64,000 nt of DNA from Amycolatopsis decaplanina DSM 44594 (GTDB taxonomy: Bacteria > Actinomycetota > Actinomycetes > Mycobacteriales > Pseudonocardiaceae). The DNA lies in contig NZ_AOHO01000055.1 of assembly GCF_000342005.1 (NCBI RefSeq), positions 241,329 through 305,328 on the forward strand, given 5' to 3'. Below the pieces are notes generated by a model. The model saw only the letters and a list, made by a program, of their open reading frames with translations. It searched no databases and was not told the DNA's origin. Positions within the stretch are counted from its first letter, which is position 1. Each line of letters starts with the position of its first letter. Positions 31,511-40,951 of this stretch are shown here, piece by piece. The position numbers and the translations under genes were made by a program.

Positions 31511-32764
31511 ATGGATTGCACTATTCGGAGTAGCTCAGGGGCCAATCACCGGGACGACGTCGAAATCGAGTCGGGTACACCGCGAACGGCACCCGACGTG
31601 GTACTACTGGGCGGCACCCGGCCAGAGGCGGTGAAGCTCGCACCGATCGTGCAAGCAATGCAGGTCCAAGGCCGGATGCGACCGGTGCTCGTCGCGAGTG
31701 GACAACACGAAACGATGTTCGGCCAAGCCTTGTCTTCATTCGGGCTGCGCCCCGATGTCCGGCTGCACATCGAACGCCCGACAGGAAGTCTGTCCGAACT
31801 GCTGGGTGAACTGGTGAAGGCCCTCGACGTCCACTTTGAACAGCTTCGGCCTGCCGCTGTCGTTGTTCAGGGCGACACGACTACGGCACTCGCTGGAGCA
31901 CTGGCGGCCTTCGCGCGTCAGATTCCCGTAGTTCACGTCGAGGCAGGACTTCGTTCCCACGATCTGCGGGCTCCTTTCCCCGAGGAGGCCAACCGCAAAC
32001 TGGTGGCCCAGCTCAGCACGCTGCACCTGGCGCCGACGACTCGCGCGGTGAACAACCTGCTGGAGGAGGGCATCGCGGGCTCCGAGGTGCTGCTCACCGG
32101 TAACACCGTGGTCGACGCGGTGCTTTCGATCGCGCGAATGCCGACGGCGTACCACGATCACCGGCTTCCCGACGTCGAGCATCGGGCAACTGCCGGCAAG
32201 TCTCGCCTGCTTCTCGCCACGATGCACCGCCGGGAATCCTTGGGAGCTCCCCTGGCCGGAATCCTCGCCGGCCTGCGCTCGATAGTGGAGGACCACCCGG
32301 ACGTCGAAGTGGTCTTGCCGGTCCACCCGAACCCTCATGTCCGTGACCAAGTGGTCGCCGGCCTCCTCGGTGTGGATCGTGTCCATATCACCGGGCCTCT
32401 GCATTATGCGGAGTTCTGCCGGTTGCTCTCCTGCGCACGGCTGGTTCTCACGGATTCCGGCGGCGTGCAGGAGGAGGCGCCCAGCTTCGGGGTGCCGTGC
32501 ATCGTGCTGCGTGAGGTCACCGAACGCATGGAAGCCGTCGAGGCCGGCGTCTCGGTGCTGGCGGGGCCGGATCCCGTCCTGATCGCGCACCATGCGGCGC
32601 GGCTGCTGGCCGAGAGTCCGGACGAGGGCGCGAACACCCGCGCCAATCCGTTCGGCGACGGCAGGGCGGCGGTCAGGGCTGAGCAGGCCATCGCACGACT
32701 GCTCGGACTCACCTCCGACTGTCCCGCGGCAGTGCCGCAAGCCGTACTGGCAGGGGGAAGTTGA
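31511..32764 (+). CDS. wecB: UDP-N-acetylglucosamine 2-epimerase (non-hydrolysing)
   Basis: Interconverts UDP-GlcNAc and UDP-ManNAc for surface polysaccharides. The 417-residue protein has VVLLGGTRPEAVKLAPIVQA, GQHETMF, VVVQGDTTTALAGALAAF, VHVEAGLRSHD, PFPEEANRKLV, TGNTVVDAV, HRRESLG, LPVHPNPHVR and LTDSGGVQEEAPSFGVP, all hallmark motifs. The start is placed at ATG 31511, six bases after GGGAG, rather than GTG 31499. The stop overlaps the ATG of the first DUF2334 gene by one base. With the GT2 gene nearby it supports an amino-sugar polymer. Confidence 0.95.
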   Translation: MDCTIRSSSGANHRDDVEIESGTPRTAPDVVLLGGTRPEAVKLAPIVQAMQVQGRMRPVLVASGQHETMFGQALSSFGLRPDVRLHIERPTGSLSELLGELVKALDVHFEQLRPAAVVVQGDTTTALAGALAAFARQIPVVHVEAGLRSHDLRAPFPEEANRKLVAQLSTLHLAPTTRAVNNLLEEGIAGSEVLLTGNTVVDAVLSIARMPTAYHDHRLPDVEHRATAGKSRLLLATMHRRESLGAPLAGILAGLRSIVEDHPDVEVVLPVHPNPHVRDQVVAGLLGVDRVHITGPLHYAEFCRLLSCARLVLTDSGGVQEEAPSFGVPCIVLREVTERMEAVEAGVSVLAGPDPVLIAHHAARLLAESPDEGANTRANPFGDGRAAVRAEQAIARLLGLTSDCPAAVPQAVLAGGS

Positions 32765-34428
32765 TGAGCGTTCTCATCACCGCCGCGCACCGGCGTTCCC
32801 GTTCATGGCCCGCGTGGTTCCGGCTGGCTTGCGCGTTCGCGCTCGTCGGTTCCGTCGCCGTGGCCGTGTCCGTCGTGGGCACCGACACCCCGATCACGCC
32901 GTCGGAAACGCCGTCCGTGCCCGGCAAGGCCGGCGATCCGGCCCCGGGCGCCCAGCCGGGCTGGAGCACGCTGGTGCTCTACGAACCGGGTGCGGGTGAG
33001 TCCAGCGGTGAAGTCCTCGGAGTGCAGGCGGCGAACCTCGTTTCCCATGGAGGCTCGTTCGCATTGCGTCAGGCCGACAGGTACCGGCCGGGCGATGCTT
33101 CCAAGTTCTCATCGATCGTGTACATCGGTCATCGCGGCGCCACTCCTGTTTCCGATGGTCTGCTCGCCGATCTGGCCATCGCGGGCAAACCCGTCTTGTG
33201 GGTGGGATACGGCATCGAGCGCTGGTTCGACCGGGACCCGGCCCGCGCGCACGAGCTCGGATGGCGGCCCGCCGGCCGTGACGAGCAGGCCATCGCCGGT
33301 ATCGACTACAAGGGGGTCCGGCTCGGCCGGGACGACCGCGCAGCTCCGCCGACGCGGGTCGAGCTCATGGACGCTGCCAAAGCCCAGGTGCTCGCCGAGG
33401 TCGTTCACGACGACGGCGGCCGGACTCCTTGGGCCGTGCGCTCGGGCACTTTGACCTACATCGCGGAGATCCCGTTCAGCTATGTCGGGCAAGCCGATCG
33501 GTACCTCGCCGCCGCGGACCTCCTGCGCCCGCCGGTGTCTCCGGCACGGGTTCCGCGAGCTCTCGTCCGTCTGGAGGACGTGGGCCCGGTAACCGATCCC
33601 GGTACTCTGAGGGCGATCGCGGACCACCTCGCGGAACACCGGATTCCTTTCACCGTCGCGGTATATCCCCGCCATCGGGACCCGCGAGGAGTGACGAACA
33701 ACGGTGTTCCCCTGGATATCCGGCTGACCGACCGGCCGGATCTGGTCGACGCGTTGCGCTATCTGATCAGCCGTGGCGGCGCGCTCGTGCTGCACGGCTA
33801 CACCCATCAGTATGGCGACGAACCCAATCCACAAAACGGTGTCAGCGCGGCGGACTACGAGTTCTATCGCGCCCGTCTCGGTGCCGGCAACGCGACCGAA
33901 CTGGTCGGGCCGGTACCGGACGACTCTTTCGGATGGGCACGGGACCGGATCGGTCAAGCCCTCTCCGAGATCGCCCGAGCCGGCTTACCCCGGCCGACGA
34001 TGTTCGAGTTCCCGCATTACACCGCTTCCGCGGTGGACTACCAAGCCGCGACAACGACATTCGGTACGCGATACGAGCGAGGAACCTACTTCCGCGGGTG
34101 GTGTGAACCTGCCTGTGGCCGCACTGGTCCGGTCGATCCGGCGGGGATCTACCTGCAGACGTTTCCCTACCTCGTCCGCGACGTCTATGGTGCCGTGGTC
34201 GTCCCCGAGAACCTCGGCTATCTCCCGGCATGGCAGGACGATTCAGGACGCGACCGCGCGATAGCCGCGGTTGTCGCCGAGGCCCGAGCCCTTCGCGTCG
34301 TCGACGATGGAGTCGCCAGCTTCTTCTACCATCCCGCTCTCGGTGTCGAGGCGCTCGGGAAGGTCATCGACGGCATTCAGGCTGCCGGCTACCGGTTTGT
34401 GCCTGCCGCGGAGATCGGGCGCGGTTGA
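32764..34428 (+). CDS. DUF2334 polysaccharide-deacetylase-like protein (copy 1)
   Basis: The 554-residue exported protein has a basic N-terminus and one hydrophobic segment (WFRLACAFALVGSVAVAVSV). An N-terminal domain of about 220 residues precedes a NodB-like DUF2334 domain with RLEDVGPVTDP (metal Asp), FTVAVYPRHRDPRG, LVLHGYTHQYGDEPNPQNG (metal His pair) and FEFPHYTAS. Family members are predicted metal-dependent deacetylases acting outside the cell. The start overlaps the epimerase stop (TGATG). A close paralogue follows 29 bp downstream. Confidence 0.88.
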   Translation: MSVLITAAHRRSRSWPAWFRLACAFALVGSVAVAVSVVGTDTPITPSETPSVPGKAGDPAPGAQPGWSTLVLYEPGAGESSGEVLGVQAANLVSHGGSFALRQADRYRPGDASKFSSIVYIGHRGATPVSDGLLADLAIAGKPVLWVGYGIERWFDRDPARAHELGWRPAGRDEQAIAGIDYKGVRLGRDDRAAPPTRVELMDAAKAQVLAEVVHDDGGRTPWAVRSGTLTYIAEIPFSYVGQADRYLAAADLLRPPVSPARVPRALVRLEDVGPVTDPGTLRAIADHLAEHRIPFTVAVYPRHRDPRGVTNNGVPLDIRLTDRPDLVDALRYLISRGGALVLHGYTHQYGDEPNPQNGVSAADYEFYRARLGAGNATELVGPVPDDSFGWARDRIGQALSEIARAGLPRPTMFEFPHYTASAVDYQAATTTFGTRYERGTYFRGWCEPACGRTGPVDPAGIYLQTFPYLVRDVYGAVVVPENLGYLPAWQDDSGRDRAIAAVVAEARALRVVDDGVASFFYHPALGVEALGKVIDGIQAAGYRFVPAAEIGRG

Positions 34429-34457
34429 GGCGAAATCACACAGATACGGAGTTCTTC

Positions 34458-36074
34458 TTGACTAGAAAGCTTGGCGTCCGGCGCATCCTCATGACCCTTC
34501 TGGTGCTGAGCACCACACTGGTGATCACTTCCCCCGCCGCGAGTTCCGCGACCATTCGCCTGCACCCCGCCGCTCCCGGTGCGGAGCCGGCCAGGCGGAC
34601 GCTCGTACTTTACGACGCCGACGGTGAATACGGCTGGCTCGGGGAGTCGTACGCGATCATGGCGGGTAATCTCCTGTCCCACGGCGGCGCCTGGTCCATG
34701 CTCCCTGTCCAGCAGCATCTTCGGACAGACTTGCGCGACTACACGGCCGTGGTCTACATCGGCACCAGTGACCACAGACCGCTGCCCGGTACGTTCCTCG
34801 ACGCCGTATTGACCACACGTACGCCGGTGCTGTGGATAGGCCGGAACATCGGCCAGCTTTACGACAGGAACCGCGGCTTCTCGACGAGATTCGGCTGGCG
34901 GCCTGCCGGGATCGACAAGAGCGTGACGATCCGCGTGGACTACCGCGGCGTATCCTTCGACCGTGATCGTGCCGCGGCTCCGAGCGGCATCGTGCGCTCC
35001 GAGATCACCGACCCCGCCCGCGCGACCACAGTGGGCGAGGCGGTTCGCCCGGATGGCAGCCGATTTCCCTGGGGAGTGCGCTCCCGGAACTTGACCTATC
35101 TGGGTGAAGTGCCTTTCTCGTTCACCGGTCTCGACGACCGTTACCTCGCCGCCGCCGACGTTCTGTCCCGGCACGCGGGCCCATCCCGGTCGAAGAACAA
35201 GCGCGCCCTGGTCCGGATCGAGGACGTCGGCCCGGACGCCGATCCCGTGCGACTGCGAGCGATCGCGGACTACCTGCACGCGCGTCGAGTCCCCTTCTCA
35301 GTGGCGGTCTACCCCCGCTACCGCGATCCACGGGGTCGTTACAACAACGGCAAACCGGTGGACAAGACGTTGGCGGACACGCCCGCGGTCGTCGACGCCC
35401 TGCGTTACATGACCGCGCGGCGGGGAACGTTGGTGATGCACGGCTACACACATCAATACGGCGAGGACTCGAATCCCTACACCGGCGTGAGTGGTGACGA
35501 TTACGAATTCTATCGAGTGGGGCTCGACAACCACGGCGGCCTGCGCCACCAGGGACCGGTATCAGCCGACTCCGAGACCTGGGCCGATCAACGGCTCACG
35601 GCCGCGGCCCGGGAGTTCCGCCGGGCCGGGCTACCCGTGCCGACCATTTTCGAGTTCCCCCATTACGTGGGCTCGGCGATCGACTACACGGTGGTGAAAG
35701 AGCGTTTCCATGCCCGATACGACCAGGGTTTCTTCGCCGCCGGATGGTGCCGGAACGGCGCTTGCGGCTCCGAAAAACCCGACTACTCCCATACCACGAG
35801 TCAGCGTTTTCCGTTCCTGGTACGAGATATCTACGGATCGGTTGTCATTCCCGAATCGCTCGACCATGTATCTCCGACGACGGGGCCTGATGAGCCACGC
35901 CGGCTTCCGGAAGACATCCTGGCCACAGCCAAGCGGATCGCGGCGATCCGCGGCGGCGTGGCGAGCTTTTTCTACCACCCGTATCTGGGGACCAGCTACC
36001 TCAAGCAGGTGGTGACCGGAATCCAAGACCTGGATTTCACGTTCGTCGACGCGGCGGACATCCAATCTGGCTGA
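34458..36074 (+). CDS. DUF2334 polysaccharide-deacetylase-like protein (copy 2)
   Basis: The 538-residue secreted paralogue of the preceding gene starts at TTG 34458, six bases after CGGAG. Its signal peptide is RRILMTLLVLSTTLVITSPA. It repeats the domain order of copy 1 and has RIEDVGPDADP, FSVAVYPRYRDPRG, LVMHGYTHQYGEDSNPYTG and FEFPHYVGS. The two copies have diverged well below identity, so the duplication is not recent. They may act on different sites of one polymer. Confidence 0.88.
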   Translation: MTRKLGVRRILMTLLVLSTTLVITSPAASSATIRLHPAAPGAEPARRTLVLYDADGEYGWLGESYAIMAGNLLSHGGAWSMLPVQQHLRTDLRDYTAVVYIGTSDHRPLPGTFLDAVLTTRTPVLWIGRNIGQLYDRNRGFSTRFGWRPAGIDKSVTIRVDYRGVSFDRDRAAAPSGIVRSEITDPARATTVGEAVRPDGSRFPWGVRSRNLTYLGEVPFSFTGLDDRYLAAADVLSRHAGPSRSKNKRALVRIEDVGPDADPVRLRAIADYLHARRVPFSVAVYPRYRDPRGRYNNGKPVDKTLADTPAVVDALRYMTARRGTLVMHGYTHQYGEDSNPYTGVSGDDYEFYRVGLDNHGGLRHQGPVSADSETWADQRLTAAAREFRRAGLPVPTIFEFPHYVGSAIDYTVVKERFHARYDQGFFAAGWCRNGACGSEKPDYSHTTSQRFPFLVRDIYGSVVIPESLDHVSPTTGPDEPRRLPEDILATAKRIAAIRGGVASFFYHPYLGTSYLKQVVTGIQDLDFTFVDAADIQSG

Positions 36075-36135
36075 GCACGTTGTGCGAGACGCTACGTCGC
36101 GCACGTGCCGCGCACCTTTCGACAGAGGAATCCAA

Positions 36136-36498
36136 GTGTACGACCGGGAACCACCTGAATCGATTGCGGAGCTGATCAAATGGATCAGGGAAAGGCGTGG
36201 GATCAGTCAGCGCGAACTAGCCGAGGCGCTTGTCGCGGCGTCCGGCCGCGATACCGTGACCCGTGGCGACATATCCCGATGGGAACGAGGGAAACGCATT
36301 CCCACCAGCCATTGGCTGCACTGGCTGAGCCATGTTCTCGAGATACCGTTGCCCACCCTGCAGTATGCGGCGTCGCTCGCCAGGCGAGAACGCCTGCTGG
36401 CGACGATGCTGCGGCCACAGCCGTGGACCCTGCTGCCATTCGAGCTCGATCGGCGGGGTCCGGAAGCGAACGACCGACAGGATTTTCGGGAGCCATGA
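36136..36498 (+). CDS. XRE-family helix-turn-helix protein
   Basis: The 120-residue protein starts at GTG 36136 behind GAGGAATCCAA. An XRE domain reads ELIKWIRERRGISQRELAEA then RGDISRWERGKRIPTSHWL, followed by a short helical tail. No ligand-binding domain is present. It lies between the exopolysaccharide genes and the lamin-tail protein at the left edge of the tetronate cluster and may regulate either; no operator is evident. Confidence 0.85.
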   Translation: MYDREPPESIAELIKWIRERRGISQRELAEALVAASGRDTVTRGDISRWERGKRIPTSHWLHWLSHVLEIPLPTLQYAASLARRERLLATMLRPQPWTLLPFELDRRGPEANDRQDFREP

Positions 36499-36527
36499 TG
36501 ATGGCCTCTTTTATCAGGCCACTCACA

Positions 36528-36550
36528 TTGACAATATCTATCTCAGGGTC
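36528..36550 (+). promoter_or_regulatory. Candidate -35 element (TTGACA) before the lamin-tail gene
   Basis: A perfect TTGACA at 36528-36533 lies about 70 bp before ATG 36602 in an AT-rich stretch. The matching -10 is poor (TCTACG after 17 bases). A short imperfect hairpin, CAGGGTCTC/GAGAACCCTG, overlaps the start region. Confidence 0.3.
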
Positions 36551-36601
36551 TCTACGAGAACCCTGATTCATCAGAAACCTAATGCAGGAGATTCTATTAT
36601 T

Positions 36602-37186
36602 ATGAAGCGTACGATTTCCGTGATCGCGACGGCCGTCGCGGCGATGTTCAGCATCGGCGTCGGCAACGCGGCCGTTGCCGCGGAGCAGGCTGAAGTGGCG
36701 CCGCGCAGCGTTCACATCAGCGAGTTCTCCACCCAGGGCGTCGGCCCCGATGCGACGTTCAAGGAATTCATCGAACTGTCCAACCGCGCCGCCTACACCG
36801 TGAACATCGGCGGTGCCCGACTGCTGGCCAATTTCAGCAACGTCGAATTCGAGATCGCCCAGATCCCGACCGGTACCCGACTGGCGCCGGGACAGACCTA
36901 CCTGCTGGCGAGCCAGCGGCTCGCTTCGTCGGTACAGCCGGACCAGATCTTCTCGACCACCAGGGACATCCCCAACTCGGTGGGGATCTCCCTGCAGACC
37001 GTCATGGGCCGGCAGCTGGACGTCGTGGGGACCACGTATAGGACGACGTTCCGGTCGGGCACCCCGGCCGTGCCGCTCACCCAGCAGGACGCGGTGCAGC
37101 GGAAGTCGCTCCACCGAGTGCTCTTCACCGGCATCAACCGTGTCGACTTCCAGAAGCTCCCGGCCACTCCGGGCCGCCCTGGCTGA
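36602..37186 (+). CDS. Secreted lamin-tail-domain (LTD) protein
   Basis: The 194-residue protein has a signal peptide (MKRTISVIATAVAAMFSIGV, cleavage near AAVAA) and an LTD Ig-like domain: VHISEFSTQGVGPDATFKEF, IELSNRAAYTVNIGGARLL, GTRLAPGQTYLLAS, LDVVGTTYRTTFRSGT. It is closed by a strong terminator. LTD proteins bind cell-wall or matrix material or accompany secreted enzymes; a specific role is not visible. CAGGAG lies upstream of the ATG. Confidence 0.85.
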   Translation: MKRTISVIATAVAAMFSIGVGNAAVAAEQAEVAPRSVHISEFSTQGVGPDATFKEFIELSNRAAYTVNIGGARLLANFSNVEFEIAQIPTGTRLAPGQTYLLASQRLASSVQPDQIFSTTRDIPNSVGISLQTVMGRQLDVVGTTYRTTFRSGTPAVPLTQQDAVQRKSLHRVLFTGINRVDFQKLPATPGRPG

Positions 37187-37211
37187 GTTCGCGCACGACA
37201 CCGCTGATCCG

Positions 37212-37242
37212 GGGGCTCGGGCCAGGTTCTGGCCCGAGCCCC
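37212..37242 (+). terminator. Terminator after the lamin-tail gene
   Basis: GGGGCTCGGGCCAG and its exact complement form a 14-bp stem around a three-base loop, 25 bp after the stop. It is followed by TCTATAAC. It separates the LTD gene from the tetronate operon. Confidence 0.85.
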
Positions 37243-37406
37243 TCTATAACTCCACTCGCCATACGCGACCAGGGGGCCGCCCGGGTGGCCTCTTTTTCGA
37301 TTCCGCTGCGGACAGCAGACTGTGACGGCCCGACGCCACAGTCCGTGCCTTTCGGCACCCGAACCGGGCGTGAAATACCGACGCAATTATGGAAAGGTCT
37401 TCCCTG

Positions 37407-39155
37407 TTGAGCGACGGACTCGATTTTGTCACTTTGTTCCGTAACCGGGTTGCCGAACACGCCGACAAGCGTGCGCTCGTCTTTCTCCGGGAATCAGGGA
37501 CCAGCATGGCCGAAGAGAGCGTGACCTATCGCGATCTCGATTCGAGGGCCAGGCGTGTGGCGATCTGGCTGCAGGACAACACCGCCCCGGGAGAGCGAGC
37601 GATCCTGTTGTTCCCGCCAGGGCCGGAATTCGTGGTCGGCTTTCTGGGATGCCTCTACGCCGGCGTCATCGCGGTACCCGCGCCGCTCACCGCCGCGGGC
37701 GGGAATGGCGCCGCTCGTTCCAGGGCCCTCGCACTCGACGCTCAAGCGAGCGTGATTCTCACCGAGAGCAGCCACGCCGCCACCATTCGCGACTGGATCG
37801 ATCACCACGTCCTGCCCCGCCGAATGCATCACGCCGCCACGGATCTGCTTCCCGCGGTTTCGCCGCGTCCCTGGCGCCCCGTCAAACTGACCTGGCGGAC
37901 GACCGCATTCCTCCAATACACGTCGGGCTCGACCGATCTCCCCAAGGGAGTCGTGGTCACGCAGGGAAACCTGATGAGCAACCAGAACCTCCTCCAGCAG
38001 GCGCTGGGCACCGGGCGGGACGTTTCAGTGGTCGGCTGGCTTCCCCATTTCCACGACATGGGTTTGATCGGGCAGCTACTGCATCCGCTCTATGTGGGTG
38101 GCACCACGCACTTCATGTCCCCCATGACGTTCTTGATGCGTCCGCACCGGTGGTTGTGGGCGGTCAGCCGGTACCGCGCCACCGTGAGCGTGGCACCCGA
38201 CTTCGCATTCGACTTGGCCGCGGACAGGGTCACCGACGAGCAACTCGCCGAACTGGACCTGTCTTCGCTGCGCGTGCTCTGCAACGGGTCCGAGCCCGTA
38301 CGGCACGACTCACTGCGAGCCTTCATCGAGCGGTTCCGGCCCGCCGGGCTTGACGAACGCGCGATTCTCCCGTGCTACGGGCTCGCCGAATCGACTCTCT
38401 TCGTCTCAGGTACCAAGGGCCGGGGAATGGTGACCCGCGCGGTGGACACCCAAGCACTGGAACGGAACGAACTGAAAGAGGCCGATTCGTCGGCGAACAG
38501 CAGTGTTCTGGTGAGCTGCGGAATTCCCTCGGGGGTCACGATCCGAATAGTCGACCCACTCACTCGCCGGCCCTTGCCGGACGGCCAGGTCGGTGAGATC
38601 TGGGTACGCAGCGGCAGCGTGGCGGCCGGGTACTGGAACCGGCCGATGGAGAGTGTGCAGACGTTCCGCGCGACGGCGACCGACGGCGACTACCCCTTCC
38701 TCCGTACCGGAGACCTCGGCGTGCTGGACGGCGGCGAACTCTATGTGATCGGCAGGCTCAAGGAAATGCTGATCGTCAACGGCCGCAACCTATACCCCTG
38801 GGATATCGAGCGAACCGCGCACCTGGCCCATCCCGCGCTGGTCAAGGGAAAGGCCGCGGCCTTCGCCGTCGGCGAGCGCAGCGATCAAGTGGTTCTCGTG
38901 CACGAAGTGAGCGCGGCGCGGTTGCGGGAAGCCAGTGCCGACGAACTCGCCGGGCTGGTGCGGCAGAAAGTGCGAGCCGAGCTGGACGTCCACTTGGCAC
39001 ACGTGGTCATTGTGCGCGCAGGCGCCATCGCGAAGACGACCAGCGGCAAGGTACAGCGGCGGCTGATGCGGGAGAAGTTCCTGTCCGGGCAGCTGAAGCC
39101 CCATCCGACGTCCGCGCCCGCCGTGGCCTTCGCCGACTCGAAGGTGAGTCGATGA
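37407..39155 (+). CDS. Fatty acyl-AMP ligase (FAAL)
   Basis: Activates a free fatty acid as acyl-AMP and loads it on an ACP, here probably the one at 42682. The 582-residue adenylate-forming enzyme has LQYTSGSTDLPKGVVVTQGN (P-loop), WLPHFHDMGLIGQLL, LCNGSEPVRHDSL, CYGLAESTLFVSG, GEIWVRSGSVAAGYW, RTGDLG and TTSGKVQRRLMR, all FAAL-type. The start is set at TTG 37407, nine bases after GGAAAGG; ATG 37389 is six codons earlier with a poorer site. It is first in an operon of overlapping genes, and its stop overlaps the next ATG. Confidence 0.92.
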   Translation: MSDGLDFVTLFRNRVAEHADKRALVFLRESGTSMAEESVTYRDLDSRARRVAIWLQDNTAPGERAILLFPPGPEFVVGFLGCLYAGVIAVPAPLTAAGGNGAARSRALALDAQASVILTESSHAATIRDWIDHHVLPRRMHHAATDLLPAVSPRPWRPVKLTWRTTAFLQYTSGSTDLPKGVVVTQGNLMSNQNLLQQALGTGRDVSVVGWLPHFHDMGLIGQLLHPLYVGGTTHFMSPMTFLMRPHRWLWAVSRYRATVSVAPDFAFDLAADRVTDEQLAELDLSSLRVLCNGSEPVRHDSLRAFIERFRPAGLDERAILPCYGLAESTLFVSGTKGRGMVTRAVDTQALERNELKEADSSANSSVLVSCGIPSGVTIRIVDPLTRRPLPDGQVGEIWVRSGSVAAGYWNRPMESVQTFRATATDGDYPFLRTGDLGVLDGGELYVIGRLKEMLIVNGRNLYPWDIERTAHLAHPALVKGKAAAFAVGERSDQVVLVHEVSAARLREASADELAGLVRQKVRAELDVHLAHVVIVRAGAIAKTTSGKVQRRLMREKFLSGQLKPHPTSAPAVAFADSKVSR

Positions 39156-40951
39156 AACACCAACCTTGGGAGCCCGTACAGCGTTTGGAGCCGGTCCTCG
39201 GAAATCCTGAGGACCGGTGTCTGGATTTCGGCTACGCGCGGCTCGCCGCACTTGACCACTCCGGTGAGTTCCCGCATGACGTCTGCCGCCACTTGAACGA
39301 GCTCGGTCTGGGCAGGTACTACGTTCCCGCGCACCACGGTGGCCTGCTCACCAGCTACGAGACCACCGCGCACCTGGTGCGGATGCTGGCGAGGCGTGAC
39401 ATGGGAGTCGCCGTCGCGCACGCCAAGACCTACCTCGGTGCCGTCTGCGTCTGGATCGCCGGGCAGCAATGCCAAGCGACTTCCCTCGGCCGCATGATCA
39501 CCGCCGGCGTCCCGGTGTCCTGGGGCCTCACCGAACGGGACCACGGGAGCGATCTGGCGGACGGTGATCTGGTCGCGGAGAAGATCGGCACCTCCTACCT
39601 GCTGCGGGGCGAGAAATGGCCGATCAACAACGCGACCCGGTGTGGTGTGATGTGCGTACTGGCGCGGACCGATTCCCGGGGTGGACCGCGAGGTTTCAGC
39701 CTCTTCCTTGTCGACAAGTCCACACTGTCCGGCAGCTACCGATGCCTGCCGAAAGTACGCACATTGGGCAATCGTTGCGCCGACGTCAGCGGAATCGTCT
39801 TCCGTGACGCCGAAGTGCCGGCGGACGCGCTGATCGGTCCCGAGGGTTCCGGACTGGAAACCGTCCTCAAGGGACTACAGGTCACCAGGACGTTGTGTTC
39901 CGCGCTGTCCCTCGGCAGCAGCGATCACGCGCTCCGGATCGCCGTCGAATTCCTGGAGAAGAACAGCCGGTACGGTCGTCCCGTCGTCGATCTCCCGCGA
40001 GCGAGGAGGACCATAGCGCTCGCCTATGCGGATCACCTGCTCTCCGAAGCACTTTCCGTCGTGGCTGTTCGCGCCGTCCACGCGCTCACCTCCGAACTCG
40101 CAGTGATCGCCGCCGTCACGAAGTATCTCGTCCCCACCCGCACGGAGGCGGCGATCGCGCGCCTGCGGCGGTTGATGGGACCGGTCGCGCTTCACCAGGA
40201 CGACCAGCGCCGGGGCAGCCTCGGCAAGGTCGAGCGCGACCATCGCGTCGTTTCGCTGTTCGACGGCAACACCGTGGTCAACCTGCATTCGCTGATCAGC
40301 ATGTTCCCACTCCTTTCCCGGGCGCGCGACAAGCGGCTCGCACCGGACCACGAAGGGATCGCGGCATGCTGTGAGCTGTCGCGGCCGATACCGCAGGCCA
40401 AGTTCGGCAAGCTGTCCCTGATACCACGGAACGGAGCAAGCTTTCTGCTCGCCGCGGAATCGTCGATCTCGAAAGTCACCGCGCTCGCGAAGGGCAACCC
40501 CCTGCTCATACCGCTCGCCGCGGCAGCAGAACGGCTGGGAGAAGCCTTGGACGAGCTCTGGATGGACATCGCCGAGGAACCGCCGACCGGACAGGACATC
40601 TCAAATCGCCTCTTCTCCATCGCCAAGCGTTCCGCGCTCTATTTCGCCGGTGTGGTCGCGATCGAACTGTGGTTGCGAAACCATCAAGAGGTACCGGCCC
40701 GGCGACCCGCGGGACGTCCGAGGCACGCCGAAGATCTGTTGTGGAGCAACGGTGTCTGGCTTCATGCCGCGCTCTACCGGATCCTGGCCACGACCGGCGA
40801 CCAGCACGGCGCAGCCGCCCCGCCGTTCGATCTGCTCTTCGACGTCTTGGCCGACCAGGTGAAGAACGAGCGGCTTCCGTCGCTCTTCGGTTTCCAGCTC
40901 GCCGAGGCGACGGCCACAGGGGCCCCGAACAGTTACGGCAAGGTGTCATGA
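39152..40951 (+). CDS. Acyl-CoA/ACP dehydrogenase, subunit with intact substrate motif
   Basis: The 599-residue flavoprotein has the acyl-CoA dehydrogenase fold (about residues 1-410): VPVSWGLTERDHGSDLADGD (the LTE..GSD motif), YLLRGEKWPINNA, ALIGPEGSGLETVLKGLQVT, and a C-terminal domain with LFDGNTVVNLHSLI. About 190 extra helical residues follow. It would introduce a double bond into the acyl chain, perhaps while bound to ACP. The start overlaps the FAAL stop (ATGA) and the stop overlaps the second dehydrogenase. The usual catalytic Glu was not located with certainty. Confidence 0.88.
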   Translation: MKHQPWEPVQRLEPVLGNPEDRCLDFGYARLAALDHSGEFPHDVCRHLNELGLGRYYVPAHHGGLLTSYETTAHLVRMLARRDMGVAVAHAKTYLGAVCVWIAGQQCQATSLGRMITAGVPVSWGLTERDHGSDLADGDLVAEKIGTSYLLRGEKWPINNATRCGVMCVLARTDSRGGPRGFSLFLVDKSTLSGSYRCLPKVRTLGNRCADVSGIVFRDAEVPADALIGPEGSGLETVLKGLQVTRTLCSALSLGSSDHALRIAVEFLEKNSRYGRPVVDLPRARRTIALAYADHLLSEALSVVAVRAVHALTSELAVIAAVTKYLVPTRTEAAIARLRRLMGPVALHQDDQRRGSLGKVERDHRVVSLFDGNTVVNLHSLISMFPLLSRARDKRLAPDHEGIAACCELSRPIPQAKFGKLSLIPRNGASFLLAAESSISKVTALAKGNPLLIPLAAAAERLGEALDELWMDIAEEPPTGQDISNRLFSIAKRSALYFAGVVAIELWLRNHQEVPARRPAGRPRHAEDLLWSNGVWLHAALYRILATTGDQHGAAAPPFDLLFDVLADQVKNERLPSLFGFQLAEATATGAPNSYGKVS

